From the NCBI GenBank assembly GCA_026826555.1, contig JAKSZT010053764.1, forward strand, positions 17,803,533-17,867,532: a stretch of 64,000 bases of DNA, given 5' to 3'. The number at the start of each line of letters is the position of its first letter. The stretch's first letter is position 1. Both the position numbers and the translations under genes were made by a program. The DNA comes from Tolypeutes matacus. Taxonomy: Eukaryota; Chordata; Mammalia; Cingulata; Chlamyphoridae. A model generated the notes under the pieces. It was not told the origin of the DNA. It made no database searches and was given only the letters and a program-made list of their open reading frames with translations. Below, one piece after another: positions 11,540 through 23,399 of this stretch.

Positions 11540-11960
11540 AGAAGTTGTTGTAGGTTGTTCAGCTTTAAGTAGCAGCAAACCGAACTCAAAATGGCTTTAA
11601 AATTAAGAGAGATTTATTGGCTCCTATAAATGAAAAAGTCCAGAGGTAAGGTGAAGATCAGGTGTGGTTCATTCAGGGCTCTGGCTTCTGTTCTCTGCAA
11701 CCTTCTCCACTAGGACCTCTTCAGAATGTCAGCTTTCTCAACAAGCTAGAGGGGAAGACAGTTTCACTTCCATCTCTCCGCAATACACAGGAGGATAGGC
11801 CACCTCTTGCTCTGGCTCTCCAGAATGTGTGAGTAAACTCCTTTTTCGAAGCAACCAAAGAATTTTCCTTCACATCTCATTGGCAAATTGGGTCACATGC
11901 CCATTCTTGAACCAATCCCTGTGGCCAGGGGAATGCTGTGCACTGATTGGCTTAGGCCTG
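11540..11960 (-). mobile_element. Old interspersed repeat, family not assigned
   Basis: AACTCAAAATGGCTTTAAAA, GAGATTTATTGGCTCCTATA and AAAGTCCAGAGGTAAGG, later GGTCACATGCCCATTCTTGA and GAACCAATCCCTGTGGCCAG, are phrases of a common ancient mammalian repeat whose name I cannot give with certainty. The strand is a guess. A related start appears near 49820. Confidence 0.5.
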
Positions 11961-12339
11961 GATTTTTGAGTCATTCACTTTGACTAGTGGTGTGGGATTT
12001 CTCTCAGAGCCATCGAGCTCTTCCCTTGAGCTGGTGCTGGGGCCACTTTCTGCTGAAGCTCATGGCTGTGTCACTTATCAATAGGGAAGCCCTGGTTGCA
12101 CATGTGGGCTGGCCGTGTCATAATTCCCATCTGGTCTTTGCAATAGCTCAGGTGGTGGAATCGAGGTCTACAGTGGTTCAGTTACCAGTCCATGGTAAGT
12201 GGCAGAGTTGTGATTCCCAAGTTTTTTCATTCCGAAGTCCACATTCCCTTCAATAAGTCCCCTGCTTGAGTGAATGAACAAATAAATGACCTGTAGAATA
12301 AGGGCTCCCTGCTCTGAAAGAGTAATGGGGTAAGGTTAG

Positions 12340-12500
12340 TATGGGAGACTGTTTGGTTTGAAGCCTGGCCATATGAACCATGAGCTATGTGATTCTCTCT
12401 ATCTCTATTCTCTCATCTGTAAAATGGGAGTTGTGCTGTATCCTACCTTATTGGGATGTTGAGAGAATTAAGTGAGATAATACAGATAATGAATTTGGAA
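12340..12500 (+). mobile_element. MIR SINE relic, sense
   Basis: TTCTCTCATCTGTAAAATGG and AGAATTAAGTGAGATAATAC are the conserved core and 3' box. Confidence 0.75.
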
Positions 12501-12509
12501 TGGGGCCCC

Positions 12510-14110
12510 AGCCTGAAGGAAGTCAAAACTCTTACTCAGCTGGTCTGCTTTGGGGGGCAGTTGGTCATTTGTCCAATGGACAATAAAATTATACTCTTCC
12601 CTGATCTACTGGGTTAAAAGAGAACAGAAGTGTTCATGTGTATGAAAATCTCCTGAATGCTCTAGCATCATGGGGATTTGGGATTTTTAGAAAATTTCCA
12701 GGTTCATTTAAACCCCCTTCCAGGTGTACTAAGACTTGAAGTGAGTGGAGGAGTTTACATGCCACTGAATCACTTTTTTCTAGAGATAATTCCACCCCAA
12801 ATGTATTGGTTGCTCTCAATTATCCTGGTGGTGCCCTGATGTTGTCCTGCCTCCTTCATTTCCTCTCCTTCCCTTTCTTTTTTTGCTTTTTAACTCACCT
12901 ACCTCTCTGCACTCTTATTACATATTTTCCTTCTCCCTTCTTCTCTTTTCTCCCCATCACTTACTATATTTTTTCTTCCTTTGGTAGATTTAAGAGTGAG
13001 ATGCAAATGGTCTGGTTTGGGGTTGTGTGAAGGAGGTGGCAGGGTCTCAGACAGGGAAGGACCACTGGGGTGGCGGGTGGGGGGAGGCTTGCACTCCTCA
13101 CTCTAAATATTGCCTAGACTTTGAATTTTCTTCCCCAAGAAATAGAAAACACTATTTTAATCTTCAGTTTACAATGAAGGGTCTGGGGGCACGGCATAGT
13201 AAGAGGACTGGTGTTTAGAATCTTTCCAAGTATTGAAATGATTATATACTTATCCCAAAGTAAATTGTTAATGTTATTCACCATTTCTGAAAGTAGGGAA
13301 ACAATTCTTTCCCACCTTCATTAATTAACCCATCAATCCATTAACTAATTAGCACTAATTACTTACTTGTGCCCAGCACGATTACTAGGCCTTGGAAGGC
13401 TTATGAAGAAAAGTAAATTATGACCATTGGAAGGCACTTATGCAACACAATCATGGCTCATCATGACCAGACAGTTAATATCATAAACCCATATATAAGA
13501 GGCCAGGGTGGATGTTACATGGTAAAGGAGTGGGATACTAGCTGGTTGTGGAATATTGTGTTTATTTATGGATTTTTTTTTTTTTTTTTTTTTTGGTGAG
13601 CTCTTTGTAGATGTACCTTAGTAAGTATGTCAAGAAATATACGCCAACTTTTGTAGAATAATAGACGCATCTATTTTGGGTTTGTATAAAAATGGAAAGA
13701 AAACATTTACCAATCAAAAAAGAGTGACATCATATGGAGTAAGATATTTGACATTTTGGTTGCTTATACTTGGAGTGAGACTATCTAGACTGTGATTTAC
13801 AGTTTTGACCTTAGAAGGGAAAAGAGGTATGATGCTATGAATATAATAGGTGCACAAAATAATTTTCAGAATTTCATCACTGATGTGTAAGCAGGAGATT
13901 TTGGGTTGACAGCATTTGTGGCAAAATTAGTAGAAAGACCAACCCAAAAGTTTTATTAGGGTCTCAAGCACTGATAACAAAGTGAAATTTGCTGCATTCC
14001 TCTGTTTATACTTCTCTCTTAGGGAAGTAAAATGGAAAATTTCCACTTTTTCATTAAGTTGGCAAACACTCACCTTTTCCACTGCATTTCTATATAACTG
14101 GACTCTTGCC
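12510..14110. other. Non-coding DNA; poly(T) and pyrimidine-rich pieces only
   Basis: Holds a pyrimidine-rich stretch near 12850-12990 and a run of 22 T at 13573-13594. No gene is supported. Confidence 0.5.
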
Positions 14111-14116
14111 AAATCC

Positions 14117-14138
14117 TGTGTGTGTGTGTGTGTGTGTA
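14117..14138 (+). repeat. (TG)n microsatellite
   Basis: About eleven TG units. Confidence 0.9.
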
Positions 14139-14329
14139 TTTTAATAGGCATAATACCACCCATGTTTTTAGCTCAATCTATCTGCATTTTGGGGTTAAAA
14201 TTTGTTTCTCTCTATGGACACCTTACTGGGGGTAGGAATCTTTGCAAGTTTGTAAATGATTTGCTGTCAGATTACTCAGATCAACACACACAAGTAACAG
14301 TTCTTCTGAAGTTTTGCTGTTAGGATGTT

Positions 14330-14620
14330 CCCTCTGGGTGCCCACTCTGTTCCATTGCTATAGCTATGAAATTGCAAACGTTCTTATTTTATACTCTAGC
14401 TTTATGTGGGCAGACATGCAGGGTCCATGCCATTTCATGCCCTTCTTCTGATGGTGATTCTTCCACTTGGAATGGTCTCCTTTGCTTATCAATTCTCTCT
14501 CCATTCTTTGTTCCAGATCAGACAGCCAAGGTATTCCATGTCATGTCACAGGAAATTATTCCTGCCTCCTCCACACTCCCTGCACAATTAATTGTGCTTG
14601 CCCAGTATTGATCAGAAGAT
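14330..14620 (+). mobile_element. L2 LINE relic
   Basis: TTCCACTTGGAATGGTCTCC corresponds to the L2 'ctgcctggaatgcccttcc' segment; the flanks are degraded. Confidence 0.5.
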
Positions 14621-14719
14621 GCCTTGCACTTTATACACTGCAGTGTGCTCTGCACACATTCAAAGAGCACACACAGTAATGTTGCAAGAACTCCGGGGCT
14701 TCTAGACAGGCAAAACTGG

Positions 14720-14880
14720 CTCTGCTTCCATCTTTCTCTAACTGTTCTCTGAGCTTCAGCTTCCTTGCCTTTAAATCAGGTGTTAATAATGGCCATCTCA
14801 TATGAATGCTTTGAGGATTAGAGGAGATAATATATGCAACCATTTCTTCAGGGCTTGCTATATTCCAGGCACTAGTCAAA
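14720..14880 (+). mobile_element. MIR SINE relic, sense
   Basis: TGAGCTTCAGCTTCCTTGCC followed by CTCATATGAATGCTTTGAGG and GAGGAGATAATATATGCAAC. Confidence 0.7.
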
Positions 14881-14999
14881 ATGATTTAGGTAACATTTTC
14901 CCATGTACAATGCCTATGAGTGTTAATTCCTTTACCCCCAATCCTTGGACAGAGTAGGTACTCAGTGAATATTTCTCAAATGAATGAGAACTGGACTTG

Positions 15000-17100
15000 A
15001 GCTGGCAGCAGAGTCCAGTCTGCTGAGTCAGCTGCCCTGAGTCAGTGGTTGAGGCACATACAACATAAGTCTCCAGAGAGGGAAGATACTGACTGAGCTG
15101 CAGTTCCCACCTAGTTGGCTGAAAGGCTGCCAAGGGTGTGATTCCTAAGCAAGATGGGGAGCTCATGGGGAGGGGAGAGTGTCATTTCTGAACAACACTA
15201 TTTCCTTTCCCAACGTCTCTCATTACTCTCTCCCTGCCCCCACCCCTGCTGACCAATTCAGCCCAGGAGAGAAGCAGATCTCATTCTGAGTCACTCTAGG
15301 GTTGTATTGGTATCACTGCATTTTTACTACATCTCATGGAATATAAGGATGTTGCAGATCTACATTCTTGGCCAAGAAAAAATTAACTAATGCACTGTAT
15401 CTATTTAGTGGCAAAGGTCTTAGGAATGCTAGAGACTCGTGAAGATCCCACTGAAATAAAAATGACATTCCCACCTTTGGGCTCTTACAAGTGAAGAGAA
15501 TTTTGGGGATCTCCAGTTTGATGTCTCATAACTTTCTTTCTCAGTGTTTTATTTTCATGAGCTATTGATTAAAGAAGGGTGTAGCACTGTATTTTCCCTT
15601 CCAGCTAAGCTATTCCCATCAAGTAGGAAGTTTTGGAAGCTTCAGATACCATTTCATGCATCAAAGCCTTGTATTTGAAATGATATATAAAGGATGTTAG
15701 AAAACGTTTCTTTTTTCCAGCTTCCAATAGTCTTCTCTTGTTCCTGGGGAGCAGCCCATAAAGACAAGAGTCTGGATGAACATAATTTCCCATGATGTAT
15801 TTGAAGGGTCAGTGTTCCCATCTTGCTTTGCTCCTGAAGGCTGGAGTTAATGAGGAGCAGTTTTTATGTGAATGCCAGGCATGTTGCAATAACTAGCCAC
15901 AATGGAATAGTCATGGCAATTTCCACCACTTGATTTTTTTTTTTTTTTTGTGATGTTGCTGCATGCTTTGTTTTCTGAGTATTTTCTTTTTGTGTGTTGG
16001 TTGAACCCATTTATTGCCATCTTGAACTTGGATACTTTTATTTAAAAGGAGTTGAAGATCAGAGGGAGAAACTGGAAAACTGAAGATGACATCTCCTGAG
16101 CACATATTAATTTATTGCTCTCCGTTCACTTCTGCTGATAGATATTCTGATGGTTAACATTCTGATAAATTTATGTTCTAAGGGAAAAAAATGCCTTCCC
16201 TACAAGGGAGTCTTGAAAAGAAGATTCCAGACTTAAGAAAAAGTACTGTGAAAACCTGACTTTCATGATGTTAGTATCATGGATTCAGACCAACTCTAGT
16301 AATATTTCTTCTGTAAAAAGATAAATGAAAGTTGCAAAAAAAAATTTTTGGTTTCATTTGCTGGGGTGAGTCATTTGTATAGTTGAAGGTTTCTCTCTTG
16401 ATCATGGAATCTATTTCCTGAAAGCTAATTTATATTTGTATGCACAGCTCTAGAATAGAATGTAAGGACTGGTGAAATGCTAAGTATTTTGTGGCATCCT
16501 AATGCATTTCACTAATGAGGGTGAATAATACTCTTACTGCAGAAAGGTCTACCTGGACAGGATATTGTGCACATTACATTATGGATTCCTGAGATGAAAG
16601 TCCTAATTCTACTAATTCTACTTCAATATATATAGGGAACCACTAATAGTAAAACTTCTTGGTGACATTCTCTTGAGGGTCTGACTGAATGAAGCAGAAG
16701 GTCACAGCTTACGTGGGATATGACGCTGAGGATGTTGAATTTTTAGCCAGAAAGCTCCACTATTCACTATATAGATGCAAAGGATGCAGGGAATGTGCCT
16801 CTACACAACAGCCTGTGTTCAGAATTTTACACCCTTGAAATACTTCTATCACCCTCCTCTCTTCTTTCCCTAAACTTTACTGTAAGAAAATGCCAAAGAC
16901 ATTCTTCCTGCCTCATATATCCAGTTTTGAAGTTGTCCTGTGCACCCAGTTCTGTATATTAAAAAGACCCTTTTGCCATATTTCACTTTTTAGTTTCTTC
17001 TCCCTCAGTTTTACTTCTGGGTATATTTTTCTCTTGTTCTTCACGATTTGACACCAAACCCTGCCGAATCCCGACACCTTTTCATGTTTAAAAAAAAAAG
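15000..17100. other. Non-coding DNA upstream of the CpG island
   Basis: No gene or clear repeat recognised. Contains short poly(T) at about 15936-15949 and ends in a poly(A) at 17090. Regulatory elements of GLIS3 could lie here, but none can be named from sequence alone. Confidence 0.5.
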
Positions 17101-17679
17101 TTCAACAAATCAGGCCTAGCAAGAAAGCGCAGCATCTCCCCGCTGTTACCCACCTCTGGAGTTCCTCGACTCCCTGGCGCAGGGGAGTGTGTGTGAGCGC
17201 GTGGAGAGGTGACACAAGCTCGGCCTTCGAATTGGCCAGCCTGGTGACCTGCGAGCCCGCCCCCCTCCGCCTCCCCCTCCCCCTCCGGCGCTCACACTCA
17301 GGAAGCAGCTGGCTGCAGGCCGGCCCTCGCGGCCTCACACACATCCACAGTCCTCGCCCGGCCGTCTCCCTCCCTCCCTCTCTCCCTCCTTCCCTTCCTT
17401 GCTCCCTGCAGCCTCGTCCACACAGCGCCGCCCGGGCAGCCCAGAGCGCGGCGCGCACGGGCACCAGAGCGGGGGCCGCCCCCACCTTCCCTCCCCGCCC
17501 CCACCGCGCCGGTTCGCCGCCCGCAGCCGTCCAGGCTCGCACCCGAGTGCCCCGACGGAACGCGGCCGGCAGCAATTAGCCAGCATCCCGGGGCCAGCCC
17601 CCAGCCGCAACCCCGGCCCAGGATGAGGATGGGCAGGTCAGGCGAGGCACAGAGTCGAAACTCAACTTTTTAAAAACAT

Positions 17680-17706
17680 TATTTGAGAGAGAGAGAGAGA
17701 GGGAGG

Positions 17707-17740
<34 letters not shown>

Positions 17741-17773
17741 AAGAGGGAGGGAGGGAGGGAGGGAGAGTAAGGG
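17680..17773 (+). repeat. GA-rich simple repeat next to or within GLIS3 exon 1
   Basis: A polypurine run of about 90 bases: (GA)n interrupted by GGGA units, changing to (GGGA)n toward 17768. It sits inside the CpG island just before two candidate upstream ATGs. Such tracts are length-variable and can adopt triplex (H-DNA) structure or bind GAGA-type factors; no specific role is shown here. Confidence 0.95.
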
Positions 17774-17979
17774 GAGAATGAGCTGATGCCGAGGGTCCAG
17801 CCACCACCCTCCCTCTGCCGCCTCCTCCCCCTGCCGCCGCTGCCCTCGCACACGCGCGCGCACACAGGGCACTTGGGCCGGGTTTCCTCGCTTCGTCCCT
17901 CGGCTCGGATGGGAGTTTTCGTTTCCGAAGGAGGCAGAGCCCGTGGAGCGCGCGGAAGGATTGGAGCCCCAAGTTACTG

Positions 17980-18023
17980 CTCGCAAGCGCTGGCCGCCCG
18001 CTGTCACTCGCAAGCGCTGGCCG
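17980..18023 (+). repeat. 17-base direct repeat in GLIS3 exon 1
   Basis: CTCGCAAGCGCTGGCCG occurs at 17980-17996 and again, identically, at 18007-18023. The period is 27 bases, so both copies fall in the same frame of the overlapping upstream ORF and encode SQALA twice. Confidence 0.95.
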
Positions 18024-18149
18024 GGGGAAGGGACCCGCACGCCGGGCTTTGTTGTGGAAATCCCGGTTACCTGGTAAGTGGATGCCATAGGAACTTTGCT
18101 CGCAGGCGAGAAAGAGAGAGAAACCGGGCGCTTGTGGGTGTGGGGGAGC

Positions 18150-19199
18150 TAAAGCTCTGAGACGCAAACTAGGAATTAGAAATAGTTTGTCCGCGCTGAG
18201 CCTGTGGCATTCGCGCGGGTTTAAGGCTCCGCGCACCTCTACCCCTCACTATTTTCTAAAGCATCTCTTTATTGAGCTAGATAGGCAGCGTTCAATCAGG
18301 AGTCAATCTGTGTTCTTGTCAGTTGATAAAGAACGCAGTGTTTAGATGATGGAAAGGAAATCAAGGTTTTAGTTTCTCTAATTCGGAGGAGTTTTTGTCT
18401 TTAGTTTTTCTTTTAAACTAATGGGGCCAGAGAGCTACAAAATCACGCACTGGCATGGTGCACGCCACGCACGAGTCCCCTTCGAAGGGAAACTTTGGAG
18501 AAGTGGGAATCGATGGGGTGACGTGAGGTCTCTCTCACACACACTGGATTGTTGCCTTTTCTAGTTCCACGTGTTTGTGGAACTCCACGAATGCTGTGGT
18601 AGTCCTTAGCGTGCCTCGCCCAAGCCTGCGTCCCTCCTGCCCCGGGAGGTCCTCGGGCCGGGGGTACGTATGCCTGTTGCGGGGACTGGTCCAGCGACCC
18701 GAAGGCGCGCGGACTATAACTGTAACACTCATTTCAACAAATGCGCAGGCACATTCAGAGGCGCACACACTCCCCACCCGGGTCGTCACCTCGCGTTTAC
18801 GTTTTTATAGGGCCCGACAATATGTCAGCACTGTTTGGAAAGTGTCTGTCTCGGGGACTTTGTCCCGCGCACGGCTCCAGTGCCTATAAATGACCCTGTG
18901 TGTATTTTGAAGACTGCCAGGGCCACTTTCTGGAAAGCGTGAGTGAGCAGCCGCTCTCTCCTAGACACACACCTTGCCCCGAGCGACACTTTCAAGTTAC
19001 TCACTGGAGCTGACAAGTCACCTCGGGGATGAGAAAGTTACCCAAGTGTCTGGAAAACTTGGCCCTGGCGGATTTGTCATCCTGTGGATGATTCAATTAG
19101 GTACCTGGAGGGAGAAAGTTTGGGAAAGGTCGTTTCTGGTTTCGCGGGCGCCCACCTCCGAATTCTTTGTGGTATTTAGAGGCGATTAGTGAAACAAGA
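18150..19199. other. CpG-island shore in intron 1
   Basis: Intermediate GC content. A 104-codon + strand frame at 18575-18889 and its antisense partner carry no recognisable motif. Confidence 0.5.
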
Positions 19200-19720
19200 C
19201 CCGGGAGTTAGGACGTTTGCTCCGTGGGGGCTCGGGGTGATGGGACCGTGAGCTCTGGGGCGCGTCGAGGAGAGCCGCGGCTTCCCCCGGATCCGGGCCC
19301 CGCAGGGCAGCGCGCACGGGTCCCTGCCGCCTGGGCCATCCAGCTGCGGGCTAGCGGCGGCGCCCTTTCGGCCCCGACTTACTCAGGACTGGGTTGCACA
19401 ACAGGAAGCCGGCACGAGTTTGTTTTGTTTTGCTGCGCTCGCTAGCTCGCGGACGAGGCGGGAGATTAGGGGCAGAGGCGGCTGGGGAGTGACGGGGTCG
19501 CAGCAGCGCGACCTCCGCAGGGCCTCGTCGCCTCCGCCCTCGTCCCCGCGACCCGCCTCTCGCTCCACGCCGGGAGCCCAGTAACCCCAGCCGCGGACTC
19601 AAGCCGGCCGAGCTAGCGGGGGAGTGAACAGATAAAGGCTGCGTCCTCCTCCGGGTCGGGCAGGCCCCCTGCACATCCCTCTGGCTGAAGAGACCGCCGA
19701 CCCACTGCTCGGTAGTCCTC
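19200..19720. promoter_or_regulatory. Second CpG-rich segment in GLIS3 intron 1
   Basis: GC- and CpG-rich DNA, separated from the first island by about 1 kb of lower-CpG sequence. No coding exon is convincing: frames here are open only because GC-rich DNA has few stops. It may be an island shore, an alternative first exon or an enhancer-type CpG element. Confidence 0.5.
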
Positions 19721-20049
19721 ACCACCAGCTAGGCTTCTCCGGTGTCAATTTAGCCCTGTTCCTCAGAGCATCTAAACCCAGAAGGCGGTGGGAGGTTACT
19801 TCCGGAATCGTAGGGAGCAGAGTCCGTGGGGACTGGACTCCTGGATTACGGCCCTTTTTACAGATGGGAGGGCTCTGCACCCTCTCCTCCAGCCGGCAGA
19901 CCCAGGCGGCCCCCATTTTGCTGGGATATCAATCTCTCCCCAGAGTTGGGGCCGAGGGCCCTGGGGTTTCTGAGGAGAGGGGAGTTCTCCAGCTCCCCCC
20001 AGTGGATCAATTCCCTTAGGTTGTGAGAACAGAGAATCCTAAGTGTAAA

Positions 20050-20170
20050 TTAAGTATAGACTGTTAGCCGGACGGGATCTTGGCGACCCTGTACAGACGA
20101 GGAAACCGAGACCAAGAGGCTTTATAGGTTTTACCCAGTGTCTCGCGGCCAGCTGTGGCAGATCCAGAAC
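20050..20170 (-). mobile_element. MIR SINE fragment
   Basis: GTACAGACGAGGAAACCGAG followed by an eroded TTTTACCCAGTGTC box. Confidence 0.6.
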
Positions 20171-20179
20171 AAAAACCTC

Positions 20180-21540
20180 ATTTGCCAACTCCCAGTCCAG
20201 AGGACTTTTCTTGGCCAGAAGGTTGACTCAAGACAAATGCAGAGTCTCATTTCTGTCCCCCCAGAAAGCTTTGATGAGTCATGATTTCTGCCTTGGGAGT
20301 TAGCTGAGACGTCCGTTTCCTGCTCGGTCTTGTACTCCACTGTACCTCCCTTTCTAAAACCAAACTAGGGAGCTTTTTTGGTACAAAATTGATTTGTGCT
20401 GGTTTGAATGTTCCTGTATCTCTTCCCTCTCAAAGTTCGCTTCCAGTGGTGATAGGAGAAGTAGGTGGAACCTGCAAAAGTTTGCAGAAAAAGGATCTGT
20501 CACATGTTGGTTGTTCATGAAAAGTCTGGAGTGATTTAGAGACATGAGTGTGTAATATTAGATGCTATTTTTGCAACTGGAAACATGCTGAAGTCTAAGG
20601 ATCACCTTTAAATGCACTACATTTTTCCTATGTTTTCATGAGTTGTCTTTGCAACCAGACTAGCCCTAAACTATCTTTGAAAGGACAGAAGGGGCATTTT
20701 TTTCCCCAGTCATATTCAAAATACCTTTCCTTATTGGTAGTTTGTTAGTTCCTTACTCTTCTTGCTCAGAGGACTCAGCAGGCCTAGAATATGAGTAGTT
20801 AAATCCAATTGCTGTTATAATTGTTTCCTTAGTTCTCACCGTAGGCCAGTTTGGGGACAGCATCTTCTCTCTGATCCCCCAATTCCACCCAAGATTCTTA
20901 ACAGCAGTTGAGTTTTTGGGGATTGAATACTTGAGATTGAATTGCTTCCATACAGGAAAGGCAGCTTTTTTAAGCTCATGGAATCCACAGTCCACTAGTG
21001 GGTGAAATTCCTAGCAGGCCAGACTAGACAGGGTGAAGAGGTTAATTAATATGAAATTGTCTTGTACCAGCCCTGCCTTCATTTGTATGGCAGAGAGTGG
21101 TCTTTCCACTGTTTAAGAGAGCTCAGTGTTCTTAGTCTGTTTTTCTGTGAGTGTTCTTTCCTGCTGTTGTGTAATTTCCCCAGTAACTAGATGGAACACT
21201 TCTTGAAGGAGATAATTCAGGAAGCAGCATCCCATACACATCCTTATCACTGGAGAAATCATTTTCTGTGTTTCTGTAATTATTTTCTCTACAGGATATT
21301 AGAAAGAAGGAGGAACTACAGGACTTAACTCTTCCCTAATTTTGTTTGGCTCATAGACTCAATTGGGACTGAAAATAAAATAAAAAACAAATAAATGGCA
21401 CAAATGAAATCTGGACATTTAAAAACATTGCTCTTCTCATTCAAGGAGGATGAGATATTATATATAACAACATCTTTAAAATGACATTAACATGTAATTT
21501 GATTAAAAGATGTGTCAGTGCCAAGTTTTCCTAGTTTCCC
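20180..21540. other. Intronic DNA, nothing recognised
   Basis: No exon-like frame flanked by splice sites and no named repeat. Confidence 0.5.
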
Positions 21541-21559
21541 ATTTACTTTCAAGCAGAAT

Positions 21560-21900
21560 GCAGAGTTTACTTTCAAGCAGAATTTACACAAAAGCCAAAC
21601 TTTTCATTAAGTTTCCATGCAGAAAAGTGCACGTATCTTAAGCTTGATGATTTTTCAGAAACTGTGAAACCAGTATCTGGGTCAAGAAGGAGACCATTGC
21701 TAGCACCCTAGAACATCTTTACATTCCACTCCAGTCACTGCCTCTCCCCAAGGATAACCACTGTCCTGACTTCTAACAAAATATTTTTGCCTTTTAAGAA
21801 TACCTTGTGTAAATGGAATCATTCAGTTTATGCTCTTTGGTCTGGCTTTTTTCTCATGACATAACCTTTTAGTGGGCCACATCATTTGGACTCCTCGTAA
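21560..21900 (-). mobile_element. L1 3'UTR fragment, antisense
   Basis: AACCACTGTCCTGACTTCTA, then GTGTAAATGGAATCATTCAG and TTTGGTCTGGCTTTTTTCTC are typical of the complement of mammalian L1 3' ends. Confidence 0.65.
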
Positions 21901-22585
21901 AGATGATTGGAGCAGTTTGGCTTGCAGAAATTAGTTGGTTGGGTATTACTGAATATGATAGGATTAAGGAAAAATACCAACAAACAGAAGCCATATTTTC
22001 CTAATGATAGTCTGATTAAGGAAACTGAACAGACTCAAGTGAAATGTGTAGTGTTCAAACCAGCGCAGAGTGAACAGAGAGAACTCTGAGGAGCTCCTTC
22101 CACCATGACAACCCAGAATGCATCTGGCAGCCCCTCTGTTAGTGGCTAACAACTCTAACAAAAGAAGGAGTGCCTGGTCTAAGTGCTGAACTGACTGTAT
22201 TTGTTTTGCTGCTTTTAGGAGTTTTCATTGTTCACAAGTGTGTCAAGATAAAGGCAAGAATAACGTGTCTGCCCAGAAGAATGGAATAGAGTTTTTATGC
22301 TACTTTTTCCAATTAGAAAAAGGAATAGACTATATGGCATACAACTGTAATTAAACTGGTTGCACAAGTCACAGAGCATAGGGTTCATGATTATATGATC
22401 ATCCATCCCTTACTTATGTTGTAATTTATTTGGGCAATAAATGACGCATATACTATATAAATATGTAATTGTATATTTCACTTGTACTATATTTTTCAGG
22501 ATAAAATCTATATAATGTGAAAATATAAATATAATACATATATGTGAATATGTAAACAAATATGAAAAATCTCTCTCTCTATATA

Positions 22586-23000
22586 TGTATATCTTAGTTC
22601 CCTTAGGCTGCTATAACAAAGTACCACAAACTGGATATCTTGAAACAACAGAAATTTATTGTTTCACAGTTCTGGAGCCTAGAAATCTGAAATCAAGGTG
22701 ACAAGCAGGGCCATACATCTTTTGAAATCTGTAGGATTCTGGCAGTGACTTGTTGGCTTGTTGCATAACTCAGTCTCTACTTCTGTCACATGGTGGTCTT
22801 TTCTCTGTTTATGTTCAATTTCCTCTTATAAGGACATGTTTTATTGGATTAGGGCCCACCCTAATCCAGTTTGGCCTCATTTAACTAGTAATATTTTCAA
22901 AAATCCTATTTCTAAGTATGATCACATTCACGATACCAGGGGTTAGACTTTGAACATATTTTTTTTGGGGGGGGGAGGGAACACAGTTTAATCCATAAGA
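22586..23000 (-). mobile_element. MLT1-type LTR, antisense
   Basis: Reads AACAAAGTACCACAAACTGG, CACAGTTCTGGAGCCTAGAA, TTGGATTAGGGCCCACCCTA and ACACAGTTTAATCCATAA in order, the full mirror of an MLT1 LTR. Confidence 0.9.
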
Positions 23001-23164
23001 ATGTATGAAAAATGTAGTGTGAAAAATATAGATATATAGGTTACTATAAAAAAGCTATGTACATGTTAAAGTACATACCCCAAAATGTAATGCAATTAGA
23101 ATTTAGATGGAGAGATGAAACATAGTTGAATAACTATAATGTAGAACGTGATGAGGTATGTAGA

Positions 23165-23340
23165 GCAATGATATTTAACATATATTGGATCCTTCTATGT
23201 ACCAGGTACTTTGCTAAACATGTGACATGCATTATCTCATTTAATCTTCTCTACTGCTATGAAATGTGACCAATACTATAATTATCCCCATTTTACAGAT
23301 CAGAGACATAGAGACTCAGAGAGAGAATAAGCAAAGCCTA
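23165..23340 (-). mobile_element. MIR SINE relic
   Basis: TTCTATGTACCAGGTACTTT, then CATTATCTCATTTAATCTTC and CCCCATTTTACAGATCAGAG. Confidence 0.85.
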
Positions 23341-23399
23341 AAGTGGTTATTTGCGGTGGTCTTGGAGGTTGAATAGGATCTAAATTTGAGGAAAAAGGG

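Larger units (their letters stand above)
17570..18073 (+). other. GLIS3: Putative GLIS3 non-coding exon 1 (start approximate)
   Basis: The 3' edge is set by CCTG|GTAAGTGG at 18073/18074, a near-ideal donor. The 5' edge cannot be read from sequence and the value given is a placeholder inside the CpG island. If transcription begins upstream of 17786 or 17909, ATGs at those positions open a frame that runs to the donor without a stop and continues in frame into exon 2, ending at 31156. A 17-base direct repeat sits just before the donor. Confidence 0.5.
17160..18150 (+). promoter_or_regulatory. GLIS3: CpG-island promoter region of GLIS3
   Basis: Sequence composition changes abruptly from AT-rich flank to GC-rich, CpG-dense DNA with several CCCGCCCCC-type GC boxes (for example near 17257 and 17490) and no evident TATA box. 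It precedes a strong donor at 18073/18074 and lies 13 kb upstream of the coding exon, as expected for the non-coding first exon of the long isoform. Transcription probably starts at scattered sites inside the block. A human antisense transcript, GLIS3-AS1, starts near the GLIS3 5' end, so divergent transcription here is possible but not visible. Confidence 0.7.

Noticed and set aside
17102..18236. Long overlapping frames of up to 185 codons on both strands in the CpG island
   Set aside because: GC-rich DNA has few stop codons and the GA tract keeps frames open; the residues are low-complexity Arg/Gly/Pro/Ser. Only the + strand frame is discussed, as a uORF.
18575..18889. 104-codon + strand frame with an antisense partner
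   Set aside because: No recognisable domain or splice context, and located in the GC-rich shore where open frames arise by chance.
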